Assembly: GCF_041146795.1 (NCBI RefSeq)
Contig: NC_135169.1
Location: 16,964,352 to 17,028,351 of the forward strand
Source of the DNA: Maylandia zebra
Lineage: Eukaryota > Chordata > Actinopteri > Cichliformes > Cichlidae
DNA: 64,000 bases
Direction of reading: 5' to 3'
Below the pieces are notes generated by a model. The model did no database searches. It had not been told where the DNA came from and saw nothing but the letters and a program-made list of their open reading frames with translations. Positions 24,001 to 36,681 of the stretch are shown here, piece after piece (position 1 is the first letter of the stretch; each line of letters opens with the position of its first letter). The translations under genes and the position numbers were made by a program.

Positions 24001-25138
24001 TGTTACTGCACACAAGACATACAACAACAACAATCTTTATTTATAGAGCACATTTAAAAACCAGCGGTATACCAAAGTGCTTAACATTAGAGACAGAGAA
24101 GTAACATGAGTATTATAAGGCCTTAGCAAAGTATCAAATATGCTCACAGGTCAATACCACTAATACACAGGGATAATATAAAATGCATATTAAAATAAAA
24201 ACATAATAAAAGCACAAGCCATAAAAAATATGTATAAGGAAAAATAGAGTAAGTCTAAGAGTCAGGTGCGAGCATTAACAAGCAGGAAAGGCGAGATTAA
24301 ATAAATAGGTTTTTAACCGCGATTTAAAAGATTGAATGGAATCGGACATCCGGATCACAATAGGAAGGTTATTCCACAACTCTGGTTAGCCAGGGCAAAC
24401 ACCCGGTCACCTCTAGACTTCAGCTGAGATCTAAGCTGCACCAAGAGTAACTGAGTAGATGATCTTAATGCTCTGGCAGGAACATACGATTTAAGGAGTT
24501 CCTTAAGGTGGCTCGGTGCTGTGTTGTTGGTAATTTTAAACGTAAGCAGCAGTATTTTAAATTGGATGCGGTATTTTATGGGTAGCCAATGCAGGTCAGC
24601 TAGAACAGGAGTGATACAGGCAAACTTCCCAGTTCTGGTCAGAATGCGTGCTGCAGCATTTTGGACTGTCTGCAGTCTATGAAGGAGGGCAGAATGAAGA
24701 CCAAAATAAAGTGAGTTGCAGTAATCCAGCCTTGAGGTCACAAAGGCGTGGATGAGCTTTTCCAGGTCCTTATGCAGAACATACTGCCTAGCCTTAGAGA
24801 TGAGACGGAGTTGGTAGAAACTAGATCTAACTACAGCAGACACTTGTTTATCGAGTTTGAACGAGCTGTCAAGCAACACGCCCAGATTGCTAACAGTGTC
24901 AGAAAGGGAGCTGGTAAGGGAACCAAAGGCATCACGAAGTTAGCCACGAGGAATGTTGCTGCCAAATACCACGATTTCAGTTTTCTTATCATTTAGGATA
25001 AGAGAGTTTGCTAGGAGCCATTCTTTGACCTCGCGCATGCACTCCATAACGCGGCAAATCTCCGTTAACGAGCTACCGCGGATCGCCCCGTGCGTGGGGC
25101 TGGACACCGTCAACACGTTAACGAGCAAACTGTGCTAA
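24001..25138 (-). pseudogene. LINE relic: reverse transcriptase C-terminal part
   Basis: Minus-strand frames 25128-24940 and 24879-24355 encode, in order, WLLANSLILNDKKTE, SSFYQLRLISK, RLDYCNSLYFG, LQTVQNAAARILT, TPVLADLHWLP and YRIQFKILLLTFK. These are consecutive landmarks of the L2/Rex1-like reverse-transcriptase C-terminus. The 3' end is a TTGTTGTTG tail at 24001-24015. The copy is 5'-truncated and has at least one frameshift near 24900. Confidence 0.8.
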
Positions 25139-25369
25139 CGCACTAGTTCCCACCAATGTAATTGAGCATCGCGTGGCACATCTGATATACTGTTTCACTT
25201 TTTTCCATGACGCGCTTACCTTCAGGGTCATACGTCACATGAAAACCAAAATAGTTCCAAACGCCAGATCTGAATGAGGGTGGGGGAGGTTCAATTTCGG
25301 GTAGCGTTGAGGCAGTTGCCATGTTGCAACGAGCTTAACTTCTGTCTTGCTAGCTTGCGCTGCGCTCAG

Positions 25370-25568
25370 TGGATCTGCGCTCGACAGTGCAGGCTAGGCG
25401 GAGTAGTCGAACGCAGATCCACTGAGCTCTCAACACAGACAGCATCGTCAGAATAAAAGTTGATAAAATAAATTAAAAAATTTTGTATTGTTCGATACAT
25501 ATGCGTACCGAACCGAAAGCACTGTATTGAACAGCTCAATACCGATACATGTATTGTTGCACCCCTAA
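25370..25568. mobile_element. hAT end fragment (GGGGTGCAAC type)
   Basis: The right border reads GTTGCACCCC, and inward of it are CGATAC-rich blocks, the usual ends of one fish hAT family. No matching left end is seen, so it is a one-sided fragment abutting the GATA array. Confidence 0.5.
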
Positions 25569-25578
25569 TATATATATC

Positions 25579-25579
25579 T

Positions 25580-25653
<74 letters not shown>

Positions 25654-25654
25654 G
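25579..25654. repeat. (GATA)n microsatellite
   Basis: About 18 near-perfect GATA units. The complementary array (CTAT)n lies about 1 kb to the right at 26657-26713. Confidence 0.95.
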
Positions 25655-25744
25655 ATGTTCCTGGGATCTGCCGGAGCCACACTCACTTATATATAACGTA
25701 GGGTTGGTTAGCATGGTGGCCTAGCCTAGGGACGCTTAGTGGTG

Positions 25745-26615
25745 ATGATGTAGTAAGTAATGATGCGAAGAATCATGAACGAATGGTTCAACACTCGAGA
25801 ATCACTTTTGAATCATTCATGAGTCAGTAACTCAACTCCAACTGACTCACTGACTCATCCCTCTTGCTGTTAGTTTCATTATTAGAAATATATCTAGCTT
25901 ATAATTAAAATTGTGGAGAAAAACACAACATCCAGTATCTTAACAAAAACATTTCTGCTCTGAAATGGAAGAAAAAACCCTGAGTAGAATCTCACATCAA
26001 GACAATAGCTCCTCGGTTCACAGTAGCATCGCTCTGCTAACATGCTAACAACACATTTGAGCTACTCACCCCCTCCCTTCCTGTGCTGATTTGTAGGGTA
26101 CGCGAATCACTCAGGACTCACTAACTCATTCCCTTCCCGTGCTGAATCATAGTGCGAAGGAATCACTCAGGACGCGCTCACCCCCTCCCTCCTGTGCTGA
26201 ATCATTGCACGAATGAATCACTCACTCACTCACCCCCTCCCTCCTGGCTCACAGCTTCTTCTTCTTCTTGGTTGGCACCAATGTTAAGGCGCATTACCGC
26301 CCCCTGGCTCACAGCTCAGTGGACATTTAGATGAGAAAATATATATTTGACACATTTAAGGAAAATACTAATAAAATAAAAATAAACAAAATAAATGTTC
26401 CCTATAGAATTTTTTTTGCTCTTTTTTGTTCTATAAAATAGTTGTTTTCTTTTAGAATCACTCATCTTAGCAGTAGGATATACATGAAAAGAGAAACAAA
26501 TTAAGTTTGAGTGAAAATGTACATTTTTTGGATTCTCTGGTCAACTGACTCAGTGACTCAAAACACCCGATTCACTTTGGTGAGTGACTCATTAAAACCT
26601 GATTCACTTCACTAC
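25745..26615. mobile_element. Probable non-autonomous hAT-like element
   Basis: Both ends are rich in GAATCA and ACTGACTCA motifs facing inward, and the right end reads GATTCACTTCACTACTG. The terminal repeats are imperfect and no target duplication was found. The interior has no intact frame. Confidence 0.4.
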
Positions 26616-26656
26616 TGGATACAGATGACTTGCTGAGGATTCAAGTATGGGTTTGA

Positions 26657-26712
<56 letters not shown>

Positions 26713-26713
26713 A
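26657..26713. repeat. (CTAT)n microsatellite
   Basis: About 14 CTAT units, reverse complementary to the GATA array at 25579-25654. Confidence 0.95.
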
Positions 26714-26849
26714 TAGTTACAGTTAAAAGCTTATATACATGATCATGGGCATGAATGTATTGGTAATGTGGGTTTAAGGCTTTTAATCATAACAACTGGT
26801 CTTTTTTCAGGATGTATACAGCATAAGGCTGCAAGGGCTTTAAAAACAT

Positions 26850-29800
26850 TTATATGGCTGATTTTTTATCTATGAGTGTAATTTCTGGTCTAGAGCTGAG
26901 TTTCCCACAGTGAAGGAGTCCCACCAAAAGCAGCAGCAGAGCCACCATCACAATAGTGAAAACAACCCTTAAGAGGAGGAGGAGATCACGAAAGTTGTCA
27001 GAAAAGAGATTAGTATCTCTGTGAAGCCCTGCAAAGAGACCAGAAATTTGCATATTAAGAAGAAACATTTGCAATTTTTCTTTTTGCATCGTCTTTCACA
27101 CCATGGTGTCTCTTCTAACATCATGATACCCTAAATTAAAAAAAATATTTCTATCCCATTGTAAGATTACTTAAAAATATATATAAATAAAACCTTGCCA
27201 TGCAAAATGCACTTTTTAAAAGAATCTAGTTATGTTGGTTAAATAATGGTACATAATAATATTGAATGATAAAGCGTGCTTTTCAGAATTCATGAGCATT
27301 TATCTCCGAATGTAGGTTTTGCTAATCCTTTAATTTAAAATACAACCAGCCTACGTGTTATTTTGAGCAATGCTTAGATGGCTGGACAGAACAGTGACAC
27401 AGTTGACAAAACTGACAATGCTCCCAGTATGACTAAAATGATATAGGTTTGTCAAGTTTAAATGTGATCAATAAAGTTTATTATATAAGTTTACTACAAA
27501 GTGAACAGATATAAGTATGAAATGTAAGGGTTTTATTTTGAAACATTTACACCTCACCTTGGACAGACAGCCAACTTTCTGATGATTCTCCAACTCGTGA
27601 TATTCTGCACTTGTAGAATCCTTCGTGAGACTTGTAGACTGTGCTAATGGTCATGTTTCCCATAGAGTTGGTACCAATGAAGATGTCATCCTTATAGAAG
27701 GAAGTAGCAAGGCTGGCAAAAGCCATTTTGGTTTTGCAGAACAGAGTCACAGATTCGCCCTCCATCACAGGATGAGCAGGAGTCTCCAGGATTAAAGCAA
27801 CAACTAAACAAGATAGGGCTTGTCAATATTTATATAATTTAACCTTCCAACATTCATAAGGTCACTGGCAACCCATCTAAACTGAATGCAATTTTCAGTT
27901 CATTCAGTTTTAAGATGCGCTAATCTTTTACTACAGGCAGAATCAAATAATTAAAATGACAAAAGATAAACCAAAAACAAATGACAGTACACAATTTTGT
28001 TCAATTATTAAATGATGAAGCCTATAATTACACTTCACAATACAATATACAGAACATATTAAATTCAAGACTTATTACCCTCTCTTTTTTGTTCTTTCAC
28101 AATCAACAAACTCTCTGGTGATTCTCCAGCCCCAGAGATTATACACTTGTAGAGTCCTTCATCAGACCTGGATACATTGTGAAGGACCATCTTCCAAGAA
28201 TAGCCAGTTCCAATTTTCAGATCATCTTTATAGAAATCAGCTATGTGGTTTAGAAGAGCTCCTTTCTTTTTACAGCACAGGGTGACAGTTTTACCCTCCA
28301 TGACAGGGAAAGTTGGACTCTCCAGTATCACAGAATTAACTGAAATTAACAGAATTAACTGAAACATTTATACAGTATGTTAAGGCCTAATATGCATTCA
28401 TTAGAAATTATTTTTGTTGTTTAACTATCGGGTGTTCAGGCTTTCAGGACACCTGGTTTTAACTAAAGAATTATGGTTGTCAAAACATTCATGAAAAGTA
28501 TAATATCTATTGATACAAAAAAAAAATCTAAAACATTGTGCTGCCAAATCTATACATGTCATTATCTTGTTTTTTCTTAGTTTTAAATATAGAGGTGCAC
28601 TTGTAAGCAAAAAAAACCCCCACATTTGCACGATAGTTGGGATGGGTTGGATCAAACCTTTCTAGAATTTCAAGTTTCTCAAGTACACAACAGTACATTT
28701 TACTGGCTCAGGTCTGAGTGGGCCAAAATTCTGCCACAGCAATGTAAACGTGTAAATATTCTAGTAGGCAATGAGCATATCTTCACATTGCATATTGACA
28801 CAAATATTGTGACACATATTGACACAATATTTATGGAAATTTGAGATGGCCATACAGAAAATATTCTAAAAACTATATATGATATTACAGTGGCTTGTTT
28901 TTTGTTTTGTTTTTTTAAAATACTTTAGTTTTTAGAATATACTTGTAATAGAATATTTTTTTTTTCCAAACATTTTTTCCAAATAAATAACTGCAAAGTG
29001 GGGTGTGCGTAATTATTCAGCCCCCTTTGGTCTGAGTGCAGTCAGTTGCCCATAGACATTGCCTGATGAGTGCTAATGACTAAATAGAGTGCACCTGTGT
29101 GTAATCTAATGTCAGTACAAATACAGCTGCTCTGTGACAGCCTCAGAGGTTGTCTAAGAGAATATTGGGAGCAACAACACCATGAAGTCCAAAGAACACA
29201 CCAGACAGGTCAGGGATAAAGTTATTGAGAAATTTAAAGCAGGCTTAGGCTACAAAAAGATTTCCCAAGCCTTGAATATCCCACGGAGCACTGTTCAAGC
29301 GATCATTCAGAAATGGAAGGAGTATGGCGCAACTGTAAACCTACCAAGACAAGGCCGTCCACCTAAACTCACAGGCTGAACAAGGAGCGCGCTGATCAGA
29401 AATGCAGCCAAGAGGCCCATGGTGACTCTGGACGAGCTGCAGAGATCTACAGCTCAGGTGGGGAATCTGTCCATAGGACAACTATTAGTCGTGCACTGCG
29501 CAAAGTTGGCCTTTATGGAAGAGTGGCAAGAAGAAAGCCATTGTTAACAGAAAACCATAAGAAGTCCCGTTTGCAGTTTGCCGCAGGCCATGTGGGGGAC
29601 ACAGCAAACATGCAAACACTACTGTTCACAAACGCTGTCCATCGAATCTGACTGAGATGGAGCTGTTTTGCAGAGAAGAATGGGCAAGGATTTCAGTCTC
29701 TAGGTGTGCAAAGCTGGTAGAGACAGACCCTAAAAGACTGTCAGCTGCAATTGCAGCAAAAGGTGGTTCTACAAAATATTGACTTAGGGGGATGAATAAT

Positions 29801-32800
29801 TACACACACCCCACTTTGCAGTTATTTATTTGTAAAAAAATGTTTGGAATCATGTATGATTTTCGTTCCACTTCTCACGTGTACACCACTTTTGTATTGG
29901 TCTTTCATGTGGAATTCCAATAAAATTTATTCATATTTGTGGCTGTGATGTGACAAAATGTGGAAAGTTCAAGATGGCCGACTACTTTTGCAAGCCACTG
30001 TAGATCTTATATTGTGCTTAATATATGTTTTTCTTGGTACAGCTTGTAATATTTGCTCATCCCAGCATTGAAGTTGAATGAAAATGGCATTTTCTTAATT
30101 TTTGTGACTAAGAATTTCATGTTAATAAGTATTTTTACAGTGTTGTGTAATTCATCTTTATACAAATCATCATTTGCAATTAGTCTGTGCTCAAATATGG
30201 GACTTGACAGGACTGTTTGGAAATTTTTTATTTTTTTTTACATTTTAATTTGCCCATTAGTACACATTTTTAAAAATATTTGTCCCAAATTACAAATTCT
30301 AATATTTTTTTTTTTTTATGCTAAAAAAAGTCAGGTTTTTCTTGAAGATACTCATGTGCAAACATTGTTGTAGAATTCAATGTCAAAAAAAGGGCCTGAA
30401 AGTGGGTAGTTGAACCATTAAAATATATATTTATAAATATCTTAAAGTATTTCATATATGAAGTTAAAATTTCACAGCAATAATTATAAATGTTCAGATT
30501 TTCTACCATAAAATACTATAATGTAAATTGGAGGCGTCAAAGCAGAAGGTTTGATTTGAAAAAGAATTACTCTATGGTGTTGCAGAGTTTCAAAGGAATG
30601 GTGGGTAAATTAATTTTCTTAAGGGACCACATGAGCACCTGGTAATGCTGTGGAGGACTGTACCAATAAGCATATAAAGACATAAAATTAATATCGAGCA
30701 CAACTGAATTCAGCTTATTGGCGTCGCCCTCGGCAATATTACCAGTTTGTTTTGCAGTCCTTCAGAAAATGTATTGCCCATCCCTCTTTTTAAGCTTTAA
30801 TTTTAAATTTATACTCAAATCAGTAAAATGCTTTTCAAAAACATTGTACATTTTGACATTTTAAATTTTAAAGTGACGCTTTTCAGTTAACAAGCTTTTA
30901 TTTCGACTCCATGTTTATTTCTCACCTCTGACAGCCAGCCAGCTTCCTGGTGATTCTCCACCTCCAGATATTCTGCACTTGTAAAGTCCCTCATGGGACT
31001 TGTAGACTTGGTGGATGGTCATGTTTCCTGTTGAGCTTGTCCCAATGAAAATGCCATCCTTATAGAAGAGAGCTGGAAGGCTGGCAGACAGTGTCTTGTT
31101 TCTACAATGCAGAGTTACAGCTTCACCCTCCAGCACATGAGCAGGGCCCTCCAGGATTACTGAAACAACTAGAAAACATTTTACCACATTTTTAAAGTGT
31201 AAATGTTTACTTAATCTCTTTATCAATTTGTTGGTGATCCATCAAACTTGAGGGTAATTATTATAAACACTGAAAAAATGATTTTGCAATGCCATTTATA
31301 CTCAACAGTTTTTTATGTCCAAGTGGAAGGAAGCCTTGGGCTGGACCCAGGACACATTAAAGAGATTATACATCTCGGCTGCCTTGGGAGGTAGGGAGAG
31401 AGGGAAGTCTGGGCATATCTGCTCATACTGCAGGCCTCAATACCCTTATGAGTGGTCAAAAATACATGGGCAGAGTTGCATGTTTTATTTATTTTTTTGT
31501 ATTTAACTTTAGGGTATTTCTATTTGTGTTGTGGCTATGCCACAAATTAATTAAATAACCTAAAAAAAAAAACCCACAATGTTCCACTGCTAAATGGTTT
31601 GATCTAACAGAGTTTCGTGTATAATTTAAAGAATACATGAACTTGAAAGCAAATACCTTCTCCATTTTGATTTTCCAAACTGCTGTTTATCACCACCAGG
31701 GAGGTCTCTGGTGATTCTCCAGCTCCAGAGATTATACACTTGTAGAGTCCTTCATCAGACTTGGAAACATTGTGAAGGACCATCTTCCCAGAATAGCCAG
31801 TTCCAATTTTCAGGTCATCTTTATAGAAATCAGCTATGTGGTTTAGAAGAGCTCCTTTCTTTTTACAACGCAGGCTGATAGTTTCGCCCTCCATGACAGG
31901 GAAAGGTGGACTCTCCAGGATCACAGAACCAACTGAAACATTTAATAAATGTACAATAAAAGTTCAGTCCTGAATTCAGATTATACAAAATTGCATTTAA
32001 TGTGAATTATACATAAAATATTAGATAATGATATGCCATGTGGGGGGGGGGGGGGTTAAAAATATTTCATACATATGGTAAGAAACAAGGGGGAGATTCA
32101 AAAAGCATGTGACAAACTACTTAAAAAAACACACGCACAGGAAAAACATTCCCAGACATCACTGTGGCCATATTAACCTAACATGTATTAGACAAGAAAG
32201 TGGCAAAAGATAATTCATCATCACAAATATCTAATACTAGGGCTACTTGTTCAGTTATTATACCTGCAGTGCAGGTTATACAGTTTTGTAACTGTACAAT
32301 CCAACAATATGCTGGGTTGGCTTCCAAATGGTCTAAAAATATTAATAATACTACTGTAATCAAAAGATACATTCCAAGGCTCTTGCCACAATACTACATG
32401 AAAACTACACAAACTTGCAAATTTAACAGCTACTATAGCTCCACATAGTGTAATAAACAAAGTTATATCTGTAACTGTTTAGTTAGGAAAAACTGCATTA
32501 CCCTTGATGTTAGAATTAGTTTTTGTGGCCACGATAGAGTTGTTACTGTAATTGTTTTAAATTACTTGTATCAGAACCTGAGTCATACTTAACTCGAATT
32601 TCTTGGATAATGAATGTATTTAAGCACTTATAAGACATTTAACTGTATCAGAGATATTGAATGACAGACTTCCCAAAAGAGAATATTTTAGATATAATGG
32701 CATATGTATTATGTGATCATCTTCATGTAATTAAGCTATAAGGTCAACCAGACTTAAATTCTCACCTTCAGTCATAGGATGAGAAAGATGCTCCTGTGAC

Positions 32801-35800
32801 ACAGCTTCACCTGTACATAACAGAAAATATTATGTAACCATATAATTTAGTACCGTATTTTTCGGACCATAAGGCGCACTGAATTATAAGGTGCACTGTC
32901 TGTGTTCATACATAAGGCACACCAGATTGTAAAGCGCATTACGCGAAACAAAACAGTCTAATAAGTCAAACTTTATTCAACTCATTCTTCTTGCTTCCTC
33001 CACTTCCATACAATTGATTCATGAATTCTCTCGCAGCTGCCCTATTCCGATGTTGTTGCAGTATATTAATGACTAACCTCGTATTGTGGATGGATTATCT
33101 CAGTTGCTCTCCTGTCTGAAGTTTGATCTATTTACAGCATCCTGCCATGCGATTGCGTTTGACCATAACCACTCGATGTGCCTCTAGCGATCACGTAGCA
33201 CCAGTGTTGGGGAGTAACGGAATACATGTCATGTATTTAAAATACAAAATATGAGTAACTGTATTCCGTTACAGTTACCGTTTAAAAAGGTGGTATTCAG
33301 AATACAGTTACTTTGTTGAAATAAAGGGATTACACAGCTGTAATGCCCGTGTCTCAATCTCTCCTTGTGGCCTGCATAATGATGTGACGAAATATTTATT
33401 ATTGTTCAAAAAATTATTTAATATGAAGGCAATAGACAGAGTTTTACAGGCATAGCCCTAAAGAATATAGTCTCATGGGGAGTGTAGCCCAGTTGTAAGT
33501 AAGCTATTAAGACTCGACTGTATACTGTGTTCGTGTTTTCCTCCAAAACAATAAGTTCCGTTGGAGCAGCAAAGTTGACCCAGACAACAAAGTAAAGCTA
33601 GTTTTTGGTTACGAACCCAACACGGAACCCAACGCATTAGCCAGAGGTCCTTTTACTACGGTTCAGAGCCGCGGACCTGTTTCATATACGCGCGGAATAG
33701 TTTTCTATACGAGACCGCTGCAAAAATTGCAGCGTTAGGTCCAACCTACTGTTACTCATTTTATATTAAGATTTAAAATTCTAGTTGGTATCGGTATGGC
33801 GAATAGCCTTCAGTAATAGTAATAAATCACACAGCAATAGTACATTCATGTAGTTGTAAAAAGCATGATAATATATTAAGTAATCCAAAGTATTCCGTTA
33901 AGTTACTCTATTTGAGTAATGTAACGGAAAACGTTACAAAATGGATTTTGGGGCATGTGTTCTGTAATCTGTAGTGGAATACATTTTATAAGTAACCTTC
34001 CAAACACTGCGTAGCACATTATTAAATACCAGCTAGCCCAACTTCAGTAACCCTACAAACATCACTGCTGTTTAGTTTTCTGTCTTCATTTATGTTGGAA
34101 GTGATAGCAGAGCTGTACGTTTTAATTTTTTCAAAAATCTCTCAGTCAGAACATGTTATATCATGTTTGGGTGGAAACTAGCGAGCTAACTTCTAACTCT
34201 GTTAAATTTAATACATTCTGTTTTCATGGATGCCTGGATGTTAAACTTAATTATTACACCAAGTAAAGCAGCAACTCTGATCATTTTATTAAGGATGAAA
34301 GAATTTAGACCGTCTTTAACTTTCAGCATTGCGACAGTGTTTGTTTGACTTTGGGACCTGAATGAGACGGAGTATTGCACCCAGATTACTCTGCAAGGGT
34401 CCTGACTATGGTAGCCGTAATGCTACGACAATCTATTTTTTGAGAGATTTTTGAGTGCCGTGTACCACACAAAATCCGTTCGAGGTCAGTGAGCACAACC
34501 AGAATTCATACATAAGGCACACTGGATTATTGGCGATTTTTGTGAAGATTTAAGGATTTTAAATGCACCTTAGAGTGCGGAAAATACGGTAAATAAATCA
34601 AACAGTGTAAACCTGTGTTAGCTCCTCAAAGCTGAGGCAACATAGTTACTGGAAACATTCCTGGTTGCCAAAATGTGCCCCTTAATCCTTAAATTCTCCT
34701 TGATAGAGTCAAAAATACCCTAAATTTCATCCTTGCATCCATCCTAAAGTTTGATTACTTTTGTTAAAGTGACATAAAAATAAACAACATTGAACATTTT
34801 TTTAAACTGCTGTATAAGTGCTGCAAATTTCTTGTTTGATCTTGCTAAAATTTGACACATATGTATTAAGATACGTTTTAAATCCTAGAACAACTAATTA
34901 ATCTATTCTTATACACTTTTATATGTAACAAACTTGAGGCTTTTATTTTGAAATATGTTTATGTCTCACCTCTGACTGACAGCCAGTTTTCAGGGGATTC
35001 TCCAACTCCAGATATCCTGCACTTGTAGAGCCCTTCGTGAGACTTGTAAACTCTGTTGATGGTCATGTACCCTGTAGAACTGGTCCCAATGAAGATGCCA
35101 TCTTTATAGAAGACAGCTGGGAGACTGGCGGACATTCTTTTTCTGCAGCACAAAGTTACGGTCTCTCCCTCCATCACAGGATGTGTAGGACTCTCTAGCA
35201 TAACAGGAACAGCTGAAATAGATCATTGACATCCACATATTATCAAAAATACCTTCTGCCCCACTGAAAATCTGCATGACAATCACATCTTGATGGTTTC
35301 ATTTAACAGATGAAAGATTACAGAAGCTTTGTCAAATGTATCAACCTAACTGTATATTTTGACATATAAGACAATAATTCGTATATTAATAAGAATCGAG
35401 ATCAACAAGAGTTGAGGGTTTACCTTCAGTGGCAACATTAGAAGCTCCTAGAGTCAAAGCACTACCTGTATGTGACCGAAAATATGTTTGCACATATTAA
35501 AGTTAATCACAGAATTTTCAGCCTTTCAAAATCACTTTTTTTTTTTTACCCCTACAGTACATCAAAAATGTATCATGCATCGTGATTAGCACACAAATCC
35601 TGATGTGCATAGGTTGGTATCCAATTTGGAACCAAGAATATTTCCAGCAGTGTTACATTACGAATGGTATGCATACACCATAAACAAAATATACAATAAA
35701 ACAAAATGACGACATATCCTTTGTGCTGTGCTTACTTTTGATCGCTAGCCAGCTCTCTGGTGATTCTCCAACTCCATGTATTTTGCATTTGTAAAATCCT

Positions 35801-36681
35801 TTGTGAGACTTGGAAACATTTTGGACTGTCACCTCTCCTTCAAAGCTGATGCCAATGAGTAAGTTGTCTTTGTAAAAATAAGCCGTAAAATTGGAGGAAG
35901 TCGTCTTGTTTCTACAGTACAGATTCACAACTTCTCCCTCCAACACAGGATGGACGGGACTCTCCAGTATCACAGAACCAGCTGAAAAATGTGTAGAACG
36001 TTTTTTTTCTTCTTCTGACTTTATAAAAGCTGGATTGTATAATTTTCACATTTCAGATTTTAACTTTGAGAAAACATACTTGACACAGTGATATTGATGG
36101 TGTCGCTTCGCTCCGCTCCACTCTCACACCAGTATTCTCCACTGTCTGATACAAAAGCATAGTCGATCGTGCAGGTCTTCATCGTAGTGTTAGTGGAACA
36201 TTTCGAAACAATTTGCTCAATGTTCCTTACTTTCCATTCCGCTGAAATATTAAACCCATTACAAGTGAAATAGACTGACTCATATTCAAAGAGCTGCAGC
36301 CTCGATGGAAGGATTTGAAATGCTGAATCTGAGAAGAAAGCATGTCATAAATGTAAAATTCAGTTTAATGCAGAAATTAGGGGAAAAAAGAACAAGGTTA
36401 AGCAAAGCCCATCAAAAGAGTGTGAAAGAAATGTGTGTGCGTGATTTTTTTTGTTAAGATTAACGTTAAGTTGACTACTACTTACCAGATACAACATATG
36501 CAACCAGCAGCATCGACCCTTAAAAAAAACAGCAGGGACAGTTTTGTATAATGTTGATTGTATAACGATATATATAAATATACACTAATTTTTATAATCT
36601 ACTTTGGAGAGTGACAGAGCACCATACATATACTGTACATGCACTGCACATTAAACCATGGTTACCTGGTGATGCTGTCAT
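26850..36681 (-). CDS. FCRL-like receptor D: seven Ig domains, TM arginine, short tail
   Basis: Twelve minus-strand exons join in phase to 689 residues: 36681-36666, 36518-36486, 36328-36080, 35981-35736, 35465-35424, 35212-34970, 32810-32766, 31932-31657, 31159-30926, 28339-28079, 27803-27558 and 27028-26850. After a 16-residue leader come Ig1 (17-99, ending YWCESG), Ig2 (100-181), a linker exon, Ig3 (196-276), a second linker, Ig4 (292-383), Ig5 (384-461), Ig6 (462-548) and Ig7 (549-630), each with a YKC-type second cysteine. The membrane exon has arginine in its hydrophobic stretch ([13 protein letters not shown]) and a tail of about 17 residues with no tyrosine. Such arginines usually pair with ITAM adaptors, so an activating role is inferred. 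Ig4 and Ig6 are almost identical. Fc-receptor-like is the best family match; ligand unknown. Confidence 0.85.
28888..30000 (+). mobile_element. Tc1-like transposon, internally deleted
   Basis: Ends CAGTGGCTTG and CAAGCCACTG are inverted repeats flanked by TA on both sides (28886-28887 and 30001-30002), the Tc1/mariner target. From 29182 the plus strand encodes a Tc1-type helix-turn-helix start ([16 protein letters not shown] and a GRPPK motif). An in-frame TGA follows at codon 66, and the catalytic DDE part is deleted near 29610. It lies in the intron between Ig5 and Ig6 of gene D and cannot mobilise itself. Confidence 0.85.
32042..32055. repeat. Poly-G tract (14 G)
   Basis: An uninterrupted run of 14 guanines in an AT-rich intron of gene D. 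Confidence 0.9.
32853..34589. mobile_element. MITE-like transposon with CCGTATTTT ends
   Basis: The left end CCGTATTTTTCGGACCATAA and the right end (reverse: CCGTATTTTCCGCACTCTAA) are inverted repeats, flanked by TA at both sides. GGCGCAC/GTGCACC subterminal motifs are typical of a common vertebrate DNA-transposon family. It has no intact gene and is itself split by the hAT at 33202-34009. It sits in the intron between the second linker exon and Ig3 of gene D. A related, rearranged copy is at about 60060-61010. Confidence 0.75.
33202..34009. mobile_element. Non-autonomous hAT, 808 bp, perfect target duplication
   Basis: Ends CAGTGTTGGG and CAAACACTG, flanked by the identical 8-mer CGTAGCAC at 33194-33201 and 34010-34017. 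Subterminal sequence has ATGTATTTAAAATACAAAAT-like palindromes. It is inserted inside the MITE at 32853-34589. Confidence 0.9.

Noticed and set aside
25579..25654. Short regular repeats resembling a CRISPR array
   Set aside because: It is a simple GATA microsatellite with no spacers, in a vertebrate genome.
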